Shown here: in pieces, positions 43,115 to 55,100 of the stretch
Position numbering within the stretch: the first letter of the stretch is position 1
How the letters are laid out: every line of letters begins with the position of its first letter
Source of the DNA: Streptomyces sp. TG1A-60
GTDB lineage: Bacteria; Actinomycetota; Actinomycetes; Streptomycetales; Streptomycetaceae
Reading direction: 5' to 3'
Assembly: GCF_037201975.1 (NCBI RefSeq)
Contig: NZ_CP147520.1
Location: 1 to 64,000 of the forward strand
DNA: 64,000 nt
The notes under the pieces: generated by a model
What the model was told of the DNA's origin: nothing
Database searches by the model: none
The model's input: only the letters and a program-made list of their open reading frames with translations
Made by a program: the position numbers and the translations under genes

Positions 43115-46100
43115 CTAGATCAATTCCTCCAGCTCGAGCACGGGACGGGGCGTGATGCGCAGGGGATCGTCCTGGCCGGTGCGCTCGACCCAGTGCCGGC
43201 GCCGTTGGAACACGGGCGGCGACAGGGGCGTCCGTACGGTCTTGCGGCCGGTTTCCTCGGGGCCCACAGGCTCGCGGAGGACGACGTGGCAGTTGGTCCC
43301 GCCGAAGCCGAAGGCGCTGAGGCCGGCTCGGCGTACACCGTGCCGGGGCTGCCAGGGCTCCAGCCGGTCCTGGATGCGGAACGGCGACGTCTGGAAGGCG
43401 AACCTCGGATTGGGGCGCTCGCAGTGCAGGGTGGGCGGCAACTGCCGGTGCTGGAGCGACAGCACGATCTTCTGGAGGCCGGCCATGCCCGCCGCCATCA
43501 GCAGGTGCCCGACGTTCGACTTGACGCTGCCGACGCCGCAGAACTGGCTCTCGTCGGTGGACTGCGCGAACACGCTCGTCAGAGCCCGCAGTTCCATGGG
43601 GTCGCCGATCATGGTGCCGGTGCCGTGCGCCTCGACGTACGACACGCTCGCGGGGTCGGCCCCGGCGCGGCGCAGCGCCTCGCGGACGACCGCCTGCTGG
43701 GCGTCGGGGTTGGGGGTGGTCAGGCCCATGGTGCGGCCGTCGTTGTTCATGGCCGTCGACTCGATCACCGCAAGGACACGGTCGCCGTCGGCGAGGGCGG
43801 CGGCCAGCGGTTTCACCAGGATCGCGCCGACTCCCTCGCCGGGCACGAAGCCGTTGGCGGACGCGTCGAATACGTGGCAGGTGCCGTCGGGCGACAGGGC
43901 GCGGGCGGCGCTGAGCGAGAGGTACGGCGTCTCGTCCAGCAGCAGGTCGGCGCCGCCTACGACGGCCATCTCGCACTCGCCGAGCTGCAACGCCTGCCGG
44001 GCGAGGTGCAGGCTCGACAGCGACGACGAACAGGCCGTGTCCACGACGAGGTTGGGTCCGCGCAGGTCGTGCAGGTGGGCGAGGTGGGCGCCGATGAAGT
44101 TTTGGTTGAGGCCGGTCGCGGTGGCTCGGCCGGGAATGGTGATGCGCGACGCGTAAGTGCTGGTGCCGGAGCCCACGAAGACGCCGACGGCCCGGCCGCT
44201 CAGCTCCTCGCCCCGGTATCCGGCGTCCGCGATGGCCGTCTCGGCCGTCTCCAGGAAGAGCCGGGTCAGGGGGTCGACGTGCGCGGCGTCCGCCTCGGGG
44301 ATGCCGAAGTAGGTGGGGTCGAAGTCCTCGATGCCGTCTAGGTAGCCGCCCCACTTGCTGATGCTCATGCCGGGCGCGTACTCGGGCGAGTAGCGGGAGG
44401 CCACGTCCCACCGGCTGCGCGGGACCTCGCGGACGCCGGACCGGCCGTTGCGCAGCAGGTCCCAGAAGGCCGCGGTGTCGGGGGCGCCGGGGAACCGGCC
44501 CGCCATGCCGATGACGGCGAGGGGCATGCCGGGGCCGGTGCCGGGGGCCGGTTCGCCGGTCGGTGCGGGCGCGGGCAAGGGGGCGGGGCGGGGCGCTGCG
44601 GGCGGGACGCCGGTCGCCGGCTGTCCGGTGGGTGCGGCGGGTCCGGCGGGTCCGGCGGGTCCGGCGGGTCCGGCGGGTCCGGCGGGTCCGGCGGGTCCGG
44701 CGGCCCAGCGGGTGATGCCCTCGCGGTGGGCGTGGACCAAGTGGTGGGCGAGCCGTTCGACCGTGGGGTGTTCCAGGACGACGGACGGGTCCAGGGGCGC
44801 TGCGGTGGCGGCCTCCAGCCGGACGACGATGCTCGCGATGAGGATCGAGTCGACGCCGAGGTCGGCGAAGGGCCGGTCGTGTGCGATGCGGTCACGTGGC
44901 GTGCCGAGCACCTCGGCGAGGACGTCCGCGACGTGATCGGCGCAGCGTTGGACGAGCCGCGTGTCGTCCGGCGCCGACGGCGGATCGATCCCGTCCGCCA
45001 CCGGTCCTGCCTCGGATCCCGCCACCGCCCCCACCTCCGGTCCCGTCTGCGGCCGGGGCTGGGCGTTCGGCTGGGAGGTCCCCTCCGGGGGCGCGTCGTC
45101 CGGGGCGGTGCCGGACCCGGTGGCGACGGGCCGGGTGGCGACGGCCGCGAGCGCGGCGTGCTGCTCCGTCGCCAGCGCGGCGTCGAGCAGGATGAGTCCG
45201 TCCTCGGGGCGCATGGGTACCAGGCCCACCTCTCCGTAGCGGGGCGTGGTGACCTCGCCCATGCCGATGCCGGACCAGCTGCCCCAGGCCAGGGACAGCC
45301 AGCGGGTGGCACTGCCGCGAGCGCCGGCGCGGGCTTGTGCGAACTCGGCGTAGTCGTCCAGGGCCGCGTTGGCGGCGGCGTAGTCGCTGAGGCCGACGGA
45401 GAGCCGCGGCATCAGGGCCGAGACGGAGGAGTAGAGCACGACGAAGTCCGGATCTGCGTCGGCCAGGGCCCGGTCGAGCGCGGCCAGCGCCGGTCCCTTC
45501 GGCTCCCACGTCATGTCGAACTCGTGCGGGGGCTTGTGCACGAAGGCAGGGGTGGGTGAGACGGCACCAGCGCAGTGCAGAACGCCCGCCGGCGGCCCGA
45601 AGCGGGCGCGCACGTCGTCCAGGAACGCGGTCAGCCGGTCGGGGGGACCGTGGTGCAGCAGCACCTGGGCTCCCGCCGCCTCCATGCGGGTGATCGCGGC
45701 CGTGCGGGTGGCCCACCAGTCGTCCGCCGTCGCGTGTGCCCAGCGCTCCCTCGGCGGCAGGGCGCGGCGGCCGGTGAGGGCGAGCCGCCGGGCGCCGCGT
45801 GCGACGAGCAGTTCGGCGGCGGCGATCCCGAGGCCGCCCGTTCCGCCGGTGATGAGGTACGGGCGGTCGGCGGTCACGGCGACGGAACCGAGGCGCCCCT
45901 CGTGCCCCGCGGCCGGTACCGGGACCGGCTCCAGGTCCCCCACGTGCCGTGCCCCGCGGACGTAGCGGATCTCGGCGCCCTCGGCCGCTGTCACGGTGGG
46001 GAGTTCGGCGGCGGCCAGCGCCACCGGGCCCGGCAGCCTCTCCGGTACGGCGTCGTACTCGACGGTCACGGCGGTGACGGCGGCGTACTCCGCACCGACG

Positions 46101-49100
46101 GCCCGTACGCAGCCGGCCATGCGAGCCGCGGTCAGCACCGCGTCCCCCTGCCCGGCCTCGGCGGGTCGGGTCGCAGGCGTCGGCCGGACGTGAACCACGG
46201 TGACCGCGTGGTCCCGGGCGCGGGACGCCAGCTCCTGGAGCAGCGCGATCCGGCCCGCGTGCCGGGACGGCCGTCCCGGAGCGGCGAGGGCGTCGACCGC
46301 GTCGATGACGACGTCGAACGGCCCGTGGGCGGTCAGTTCCCCATGCAGGACCTCGCGGGTGCGCTCCCGGTCGTTGAGGTCGGCCTCCACGGTGCGGGCG
46401 CACGGGAGCGGCAGCGGTGAGGGCTCGCGCAGCACGACGACGTCGTGTCCGTCGAGCCCGGCCAGTTCCTCCGCCAGTCCGGCGTCGGCCTCGGCGCCGA
46501 CGAGCACCAGGGTGGTGAGGCGCCCGGCGGACGGCGCCATGCCGCGCGCGGGCGCCGGCGTCCAGGTGCGGGCGAGCAGCCGCAGTGATGGCGTACCGGC
46601 GTCGGCGGCGGGGCTCTTTTCGGTGGCCGGGGCGGTAGCGGCGGTGGGGGCCATGGCGGCCGTGGGGACCGTCCGCGCCACCGAGGCCGTCGGAGCGGTC
46701 GGAGCCGTCGGCGCTGTCGTGGCTGTCAGGGCCTGGGGACCATACTGGTTGGAGTGGTCGAACGGGCGGGCCGGCAACGGCACTCGGCGTCGCCCCGGTT
46801 CGATCGGCCAGGAGACGTCCTCACCGGCGACCCACCGACGGGCCGCCTCGTGCAGATCTGAACCCGCACCCGAACCGGAGCCCGACCCCGAACCACGATC
46901 GGGGCCCGCGCCGTCGGCGGCGGCCGCGGCGGTGCCGGTGTGCAGCCCCGGTGCCGTACGGCCGTCGAGGAAGGCGTCGAGCGCGGCCACGGCCTGCGCG
47001 CGACCGGGAACAACCAGCGCTAGCCGGGCGCGCATCGGGTCGCGTGCGACGCGCGACGTGTGGGCGAGGTCGGCGAGATCCTGCCCGTCCTGCCGCAGTA
47101 CGTCGCGCACCACCCGGGCGTAGGCACGCAGCCGGTCGTCGTCGGGGGCGGACAGGACGAGGACCTGGTCCCCGGCGGGCTCCGGTCGCGTCGCGGCCAC
47201 GGTGCGGGCGGGAGGCTCCTCCACGACCAGGTGGGCGTTGGCCCCGCCGAAGCCAAAGGCGCTGATCCCGGCGCGCAGCGGCAGGGGCGCCCCGGAATCG
47301 TCGGCGGGCCGCCACCGCCGTGGTTCGCGCAGTACGTGAAACGGGGTGCCGTCGAGCCGCAGATGGGGGTTGGCGCGTTCCCCCACGGCGTTCGGCGGCA
47401 GGGTGCGGTGGCGGATCGCGAGCAGCACCTTGAGCAGCCCGGCGATACCGGCGGCGGACTCCAGGTGCCCGATGTTCGCCTTCACGGCGCCCAGGTGGCA
47501 CCAGGGTCCTGCGGTGCGTGCGCCCGGCCGGTCGAAGGCGGCGGTCAGGCCCGCGATCTCGATGGGGTCGCCGAGCCGGGTGCCGGTGCCGTGCGTCTCG
47601 ACGTACGTGACGGTCCGCGGGTCGACGCCGGCCCGGTTCAGCGCGGCGGTGACGACCTCGGCCTGGGCCTCCGGGCGGGGCGCGGTCAGGGAGTGGGCCC
47701 GGCCGCCGTGGTTCACGGCACTGCCCCGGACGACGGCTCGGATCGGGTCGCCGTCGGCGAGGGCCCGGTCCAGCGGCTTGAGGACGACGACGCCGACGCC
47801 CTCGCCCCGTACGAACCCGTCGGCCCGCTCGTCGAAGGTCCAGCAGCGGCCGGTCGCCGAGAGCATCCCGGCCTGGCCGAGCGAGTCGAACCACGCCGGG
47901 GAGAACAGCGCGTTCACCCCACCGGCGACGGCGAGTTCGCACTCCCCCGCCTCCAGCGCGGCCAGCGCCCGGTGCAGTGCCGTGAGCGAGCTGGAACAGG
48001 CGGTGTCGACTACCTCGCTCGGCCCGCGCAGGTCCAGCAGGTATGACAGGCGGTTGGCGATGACGCTCTGGACGTGCCCGGTGATGCTGTGGGCGGCGAC
48101 CTCCTCGCCCGCCCGGCCGAGCAGGTCGGCGTAGTCGGACAGGGTGGCGCCGACGAAGACGCCGGTACGGCTGCCGGCGAGGGACTTCGGGCGGATCGCG
48201 GCGTCCTCGACCGCGTGCCACGCGGCTTCCAGGAACAACCGCTGCTGCGGGTCCATCAGGCGCGCCTCGCGCGGGGAGACGGCGAAGAACTCGGCGTCGA
48301 AGGCGAGGATGTCGTCCAGGAACCCGCCGGCCGGCACGGAATCGCCGAAGCGGTCCCCAGGCGCGGGCATGACGAGGTCGCGGCCCTCGATCAGATGGGC
48401 CCAGTAGGCGTCCAGGTCCGGCGATCCGGGCAGCCGACCGGCCATGCCGATGACGGCGACCGGGGGCATGGTGCGGGGGTGCGCGGGCCCCGAGGCCAAC
48501 GGTCGGGGATCGGTCACCGCTGCGGTGGGCGGCTGCGCTTCGGCTCGGGACGCGGACCCGGACACCGCCAGTGCCGTGGGCGTGGGGGTGGGGGTGGACG
48601 CGGGTGGGGGCAGAGGCGTGGCCGGGGCTGTGGGTGCCTCCGGTACGGCCAGGGCGGGTGCCGCGCTCTCCAGCAGCGCCGACGCCAGCGCCTCGACGGT
48701 CGAGTGCTGGTAGAAGACCACCGGCGTCAGGGCCAGCCCTAGGCGGTCGTTGAGGCGGTTGGCGAAGTCGGTGAACAGCAGGGAGTTAAAACCGTAGTCG
48801 CCGAACTCAGCCGTGACACGGACCTGTTCGGCCGGAATCTTGACCAGACCCGCCGCCTCGTCGCGCAGCAGGTCGCGCAACCGCTCCCGGTCGGCGACCG
48901 GAGCCGCCACGGCCTGTATCCCGCCATCGGTCCGCACCCCGCCGAGGGCCTGCCCCCCGCCATCAGTCCGCAGCCCGCCATCGGTGCGCGGCGACGCCTC
49001 GGACACGGCGGATGCCGCAGCCCGGGCCGACACCCCCTGCCTGCCGACCATCCCGTGCCGCCCGGCGAGCGCCGCGCCGATCCGCTCCTGGTCGCCGAAG

Positions 49101-52100
49101 CCGACCAGGACGCGGGACCGGCCGAGGCGGAGGGCGTCCTCGAAGGCGGCCAGTGCGGCCGGTGTGTCGATCGGGGTGAGCCCGAGCGTGGTCTCGGTCA
49201 GGCGCCGGACGGCGGACGGCATCTCCATCCCGCCGTCCCGCCACAGCGGCCAGGCGACGGACACCGAGCGGCCGGACCGCTCGCCCCGCGCCACCAGAGA
49301 GGCGCGGTGCTCCGCGAACGCGTCGAGGAAGCGGTTGGCGGCGCAGTACGACGTCTGCCCGGCGTTGCCCAGGGTGCCGACGAACGACGACATCAGCAGG
49401 AAGAAGTCCAGCGGGTCCCCGGCGGTGGCCTCGTCCAGGGCCAGGGTGCCCCACGTCTTGGGTGCCAGCACGGCGCGCATCTCGTCCGCCGTACGGTCGC
49501 GGGCGGCGCCGTCGTTGAGTACCCCGGCCGCGTGGATCACGCCGTGGACGGGGCCGAACGCCTCCCGTGCGTCGGCGAGCGCTGTGGCGAGGGCGTCGGG
49601 GTCCGTCGCGTCCGCCCGCACCTGCCGCACCGCGCCGCCGCTTCGGGCCGGCGACCGCAGCAGGGTCTCGCCGGGCCCGGTCTCCGCGCCGGAACGGCTC
49701 ACCCACGTCACGCGTGCCGCCCACCGCTCGACGAGGTACGCGGTCAGCAGGCGTCCGACGCCTCCCGCGCCGCCGGTGACGACGTAGTGCCCTCCGTGCC
49801 GCACGGGCGGCGCCTGTCCGGCGGGCACGGTGGCCCGGGTCCATGCGCGGACGAGGTGGTCGGTGCCGTCCACGAGCAGTTCGGGCGCGCTGGTGGCGAG
49901 CAGGGACAGCACCTGCGCCAGGTCCGGTTCCCCGGCGTCGATCTCGCACCGCACCGAGCGGAACCCGGGGACCTCGCGCTCCAGGGCGCGCCCGAAGCCG
50001 ACGGCCAGGGCGGCGGCGGGGCCAGCCCACTCGGGTGGGGTGAGGGTGACGTAGGTGACGGACCGGCTGGCGTCGGTGAGGCCGGCCAGCGTGTCGAGAG
50101 TGCCGGTCGCCTCGGTCAGTGACTGCGCGAGGGGTTCGGCGGCACGGTCGAGGGCGCGGCGGTCGACCACGACGGCGTGGCGCAGGCCGCGCACCAGGCC
50201 GGTGACGTCCCGGGGGTGGGCGACATGGTGGCTGGCGTTCCGCGCCCAGCCCGGCGTGCCGCCGACGACGATCACCGTGGCATCCTGCGCGAGTGCCGTC
50301 GGCATCGTCGGCGGGGCCGGGACGGGTGTCCAGTCGGGGACGTAAAGTTCGGCGCGCCGCTGCCTGGAGGCGGCGGCACCACCGGCCGGCGCGGCCGGTC
50401 CGGAGGCGGCGCCGGTCCGAGGCAGCCAGTGCCGTGTGCGGGCGAACGGGTAACCCGGCAGGGACACCCGCCGGCCGTCGGCGGACGGCAGGATGTTCCG
50501 CCAGTCCAGCCGGGCTCCCTGGCACCAGAGCCGGGCGAGCTTGGCCAGTTCGCCACGCTCGGCGAGGGCGCGCAGGGCCTCGGTGGTGCCCGGCGTTCCG
50601 TCGAAGACGTCGCCGAGCCGGCCTCCGTCGTCCAGCCTGCCGAGCGTTGCATCGGGGGTGTCCCGCACCGCCTCGTGCAGTTGCCGTCCCGGAGCGCCGA
50701 GTTGCTCCAGACGGTCCGCGAGTTCGCCCGTTCCCGCGACGACGAGCGCCAAGCGCGTGTCGAAGTGCTCGCGGCCCTCCCGCAGGGTGAACGCGACGTC
50801 GGCCAGCCGGAGTTCGCGCTCTGAGGCGCGCAGCCGGGCGGCGAGCCGCGCGCAGGCACGGCGCAGTTGCTCCTCGTCCCGCGCGGACAGCACGACGAGT
50901 TCCGGCCCGGCCGGTGCCGCGCCGGCCGCCGGGGTGGGCGGTGCCTCCTCCACGACGAGGTGCACGTTGACCCCGCCCGCGCCGAAGGAGCTGAGTGCGG
51001 CGATCCGCGGGGCGCCGTCGGCGGTGGCGGGCCAGGCAGACGTGGACTGCTGTACGTGGAACGGCGTGGCCGCGAAGTCGATGTCGGGGTTGAGACGTTG
51101 CGAGTGCAGGGACGGCACGAGCGTGCGGTGCCGCAGTTGCAGGAGCACCTTGGTCAGTCCGGCCAGGGCGGCGGCCGCCTCGGTGTGCCCGATGTTGCCC
51201 TTGATGCTGCCGACGGGGATCGACGCCGGGGTGTGCACGGAGGCGTAGGCCTTGCTCAGACCGCGGATCTCGATGGGGTCGCCCAGCGGGGTGCCGGTGC
51301 CGTGGGCCTCGACGTATCCGACGGCGGACGGGTCGGTGCCCGCCCGCCCGAGGGTGCGGGCGATGAGGTCGGCCTGCGCCTGCGGGCTGGGCACGGTGAA
51401 GCCGTTGGTGCGTCCGTCGCTGTTGGCGCCGACGGCCCGGATGACGCCGTAGACGTGGTCGCCGTCGGCGAGGGCGTCGCGCAGCGGGCGCAGCAGGACC
51501 GCGCCGACGGCCTCGCTGGTCACCATGCCGTCCGCGTCGGCTCCGAAGGGCATGCACCGGCCGGTCCGCGAGATCATGCCGAGCTGGGCGTACTGGATGC
51601 GGCGGGCCGGGTGCAGGACCAGGTTGGCGCCTCCCGCGAGCGCGGCGGAGACGGCTCCCGCGCGGATCGCGTCGCAGGCGAGTTGCAGGGCGACGCCCGA
51701 CCCGGAGCAGGCCGTGTCGACCGCGATGCTCGGTCCGGTGAAGTCCATGAAGTACGAGACCCGGTTGGCGATCTGGTAGAGGTCGCTGTTCGGGTACCGG
51801 CTGTGGCCGTCCAGCGCGGCGTTGGCGCTGAGCACGGCGTAGTCCGGGCCCATGGAGGCGACGTAGACGCCGACGTCGCGGCCGAGACCGGCGGGGGTGT
51901 GTCCGGCGTCCTCGACGGCGTGGTAGGCCGTCTGGAGGAAGAGACGCTGCTGCGGGTCCATGGTCTCCGCCTCGCTGGGGGCGAGTTGGAAGAACAGCGC
52001 GTCGAACTCGTCCACGCCGTCGAGGAGTCCACCGGCCGAGCTGTACGTGCGGTCCGGGCCGCCGTCCGGGTCGACCACGTCCCGCTGTTCCCAGCGCACG

Positions 52101-55100
52101 GCGACGTCGCCCAGCGACTCGACGCCCGCCTTGAGGTTGTCCCACAGTTCGGTGATGTCGTCAGCGCCCGGGTAGCGGCCGGCGATGCCGACCACGGCGA
52201 TGCGGTCGTCCGGCACGATCGCGGCGTCGGTCGACGGCGCGGAAGCGATACCGGCCGTCGGCCCTGAGGCGTCGCCGGCCCCCGACACGGCCGCGGGCGA
52301 CGGCCGCGACACAGCCGTGGGAGACGACTGTGGCACGGGCCGAGGGTGCGAAGTCCCCGGCGAGGCGGCGGGCGTGGACGGCTCCAGGGCGTGGGCGACG
52401 GAGCCGAGGGTGCGGTGCTCGAAGAACAGCGTCTTCGGCAGCCGTCCGAAGTCCTTCTCCAGGGCGACGGTGGCGTCGACGATCTCCAGCGACTCCAGGC
52501 GCAGGGACTCCACTGTGGTGTCCGGTGTGAGTTCAGTGACCGGGATCCGCTTGAGCCGGCTCACCACGGCCCGTACGGCGTTGAACGGATCGCTTCCGCC
52601 GCGCGCGGGCTCGGGCGTACGGGCGGCCGGCGGCGCGGGATCGGGCACACGCTCGCCGGTGACGGCGCGGTGCAGTGCGGTCATGTCGGTCAGCTCGGCC
52701 GCCAGGTGCGCCAGCGCCGCACGCCGGGCAGCGTCCGCGGTCGGGCTGCCGCCGGCCGGTGCCGCGCGGCGCTCCGCCGTGGTGTCCTCGGGCGCTGGTC
52801 CGTCATCGGGCCGGAACTTCAGCTCGGCGAGACGGTCCAGCGGCGCCGTGTGCAACCGCGCCCCACCCCCGCCGTGCGCGGACTCGCCCACCACGGCTTC
52901 ACCGGTCGCGGCTTCGCCCGTCACCGCCTGACCCATCGCGGCCTCGAAGAACGTACGCGCGGGGGTGTTCCGGTCGGTCGGTCGGTGCTCGGCGGCGAGG
53001 ACGGTGGGACCGCCCTCGGTGGTGACGGCGCGGGCCACCGCGGCCAGGAACTCGTGCTCCACGCCCCGCCCGAGGACACGGCAGCTCAGCAGGAACGTGT
53101 CGAGCAGGACCCGGTCGCCCTCGTCGCGGGTCACTGCGGCGCCCACCAGCCCGTAGTCGCCGAACCGGTCGCCGACCTCGGCCACCCAGCACCGGGCACC
53201 GTCGGCGAGCACGCCGCGCAGTTCGGCCTCGGTCCTGCGCAGCGGCGACAGGTTGAACTGGTTGGTGCGCTGCGTGAGCTGGGCGACGCGGGCCAGTTGG
53301 TCGTCGCGGGCCTCGTGGACGTCGACGCGCAGCCCGAGACCGGCGATGAAGCCCGCGAGGGACGGCGCCGCGTCACGGGCCTCCTCCCGGCGCCGGGCCG
53401 CGCGGTACATCTCGGTGCGCCTGCGGTCCTCCTCGGTGACCTGCGCGCGGTCGAAGGCCCAGAGCCGGGCGAGGAACCCGGCCCAGTCCGCCTCGTCGGC
53501 GGGCAGCTGGAGGGCGAGGACCTGCGGCTGCGCCGAGCGTACGGTCGCGATCTCGACCGGGTTGTCGTCGAGGAAGACGAACGAGTCCAGCCCTACGCCG
53601 AGTTCACGGGCCAGCGCCTCAATGTTGCCGGCCTTGGCGTTCCAGTCGACACGGCGGGCGGCGACGTGCTCGGGGCGCAGCGGCATGTCCGGGCGCAGCC
53701 GGAACACCTCGTCCACGTCCTCGGCGGAGTTCTTGCTGGCCAGGCAGACGAGGACACCTTCGTCGTGCCGTCGTACCGCCCACTTCTGTAGGTGGCGGTG
53801 GGCGTCTTCCAGCTCCACTCCGAGGGGGCCGTCCTCGCCGCAGACGCCGCGCCACAGGGTGTTGTCACAGTCGAGGACGAGCACCTTGTACGGGCGGCCG
53901 AGCAGGGCGTGCACGGTGCGGGCGACCGCGGTGCCCAGTGCCGTGCAGGCCTCGGGGGTGTAGGGGATGTGCGCGTGGTCCTCCCGCGCCGCGTCGTGGT
54001 GGTCGGCCACCCAGTGGCCGTCACGCCGGTCGTCCAGCCGGGTCAGGTGCAGTCCGCGGGTCCCGTCGAGGGCCCGCCACAGGCGGTCCTCCACGGCCTT
54101 GAGGGCTTCGGCGCGGCGGGCGAGGGCGGGCGGCGACGCAGGGCAGAGCGCGACGAGCAGCGGCGCCGGGAGGCGCGCCGCCGCCGTGCGGGCCGCGGCG
54201 GCGAACTCGTCGGCCGTGCGATCGCCTTCGGGTCCTTCCGGCCAGTCCTCCACGCGCACGAGCACCGCGTTGCAGCCGCGCCGGTTCGCCGCGAACGCGC
54301 CGGACAGGTCCAGGAGTTCCTGGAACACCTGCCCGTACGCCGCCGGCCGCACGGCCAGGTCGAGTCCGAGCCGCTCGCACCAGTGGGCCAGGACGGGATG
54401 GAGCGGGTCGGTGGTGAAGGTGGCGGCCACGACGAGGGTGCCGCTGGGACCGCCCACGAGGGCGTGGGTCGCCTCAGTCACGGGGGCGTCAGCCGCCTCG
54501 GTCACGGAGGCGCCAGCCGCTTCGGCGGCACGCGGTTCGCCAACGCCGGACGGGTGCCCCGGCCGGCCGTCCCCAGCTCCCTGCCCCGGCGCATCCGCCC
54601 CCGCACCGTCGGCCGGTTCCCCACGCGCTGTCCCGGGCACGTCGAACTCGGCCAGCACCTCGGTGGTCCCCGCCGCCACGCCGCTCGCCACGCGCCGAAC
54701 CACGGCGGCGGCGACGGGCTCGACGTCCAGGGCGCTGTCGTCAGCCACGCTGTCGGCGAAGGTGGTCGCCAGGCGCGGCGGGCGGACGATCAGCGTCGCC
54801 AGCATGGGGCTGTCCACGACCACCGCCTCCGCGAGCCCTTCCAGCGCCCGCTTCGCGGCGGTGTAGTGGGACAGCCCGCGGTGTGGTGCGTGGGCGTACG
54901 CCGAGGACACGGCGATGACGAGACCGCCGCCGGCCATGTGCCCCGCGAATGCGGCGAGCGGCGCCTGGGCGAGCCGCAGTGCCGCCGTCACGTGTTCGCC
55001 GGCCCGTGCGGCCGTGTCCGGGTGCACGTCCATCGGCCGGGCCGGGGGGCCGGCGTTGAGGATCAGGAGGTCGGCGGTTCCGTCCCGCTCTTGCACGGCC

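Noticed and set aside
43280..44520. KS3 as a KS0 by loss of catalytic residues
   Set aside because: Cys, HGTGT and NVGH are all present. A non-elongating role is only inferred from the split architecture and the carbon count.
44641..44703. CRISPR-like array
   Set aside because: The unit is 9 bases with no spacers and encodes a Pro-Ala-Gly linker in frame. No CRISPR array or cas gene was found anywhere.
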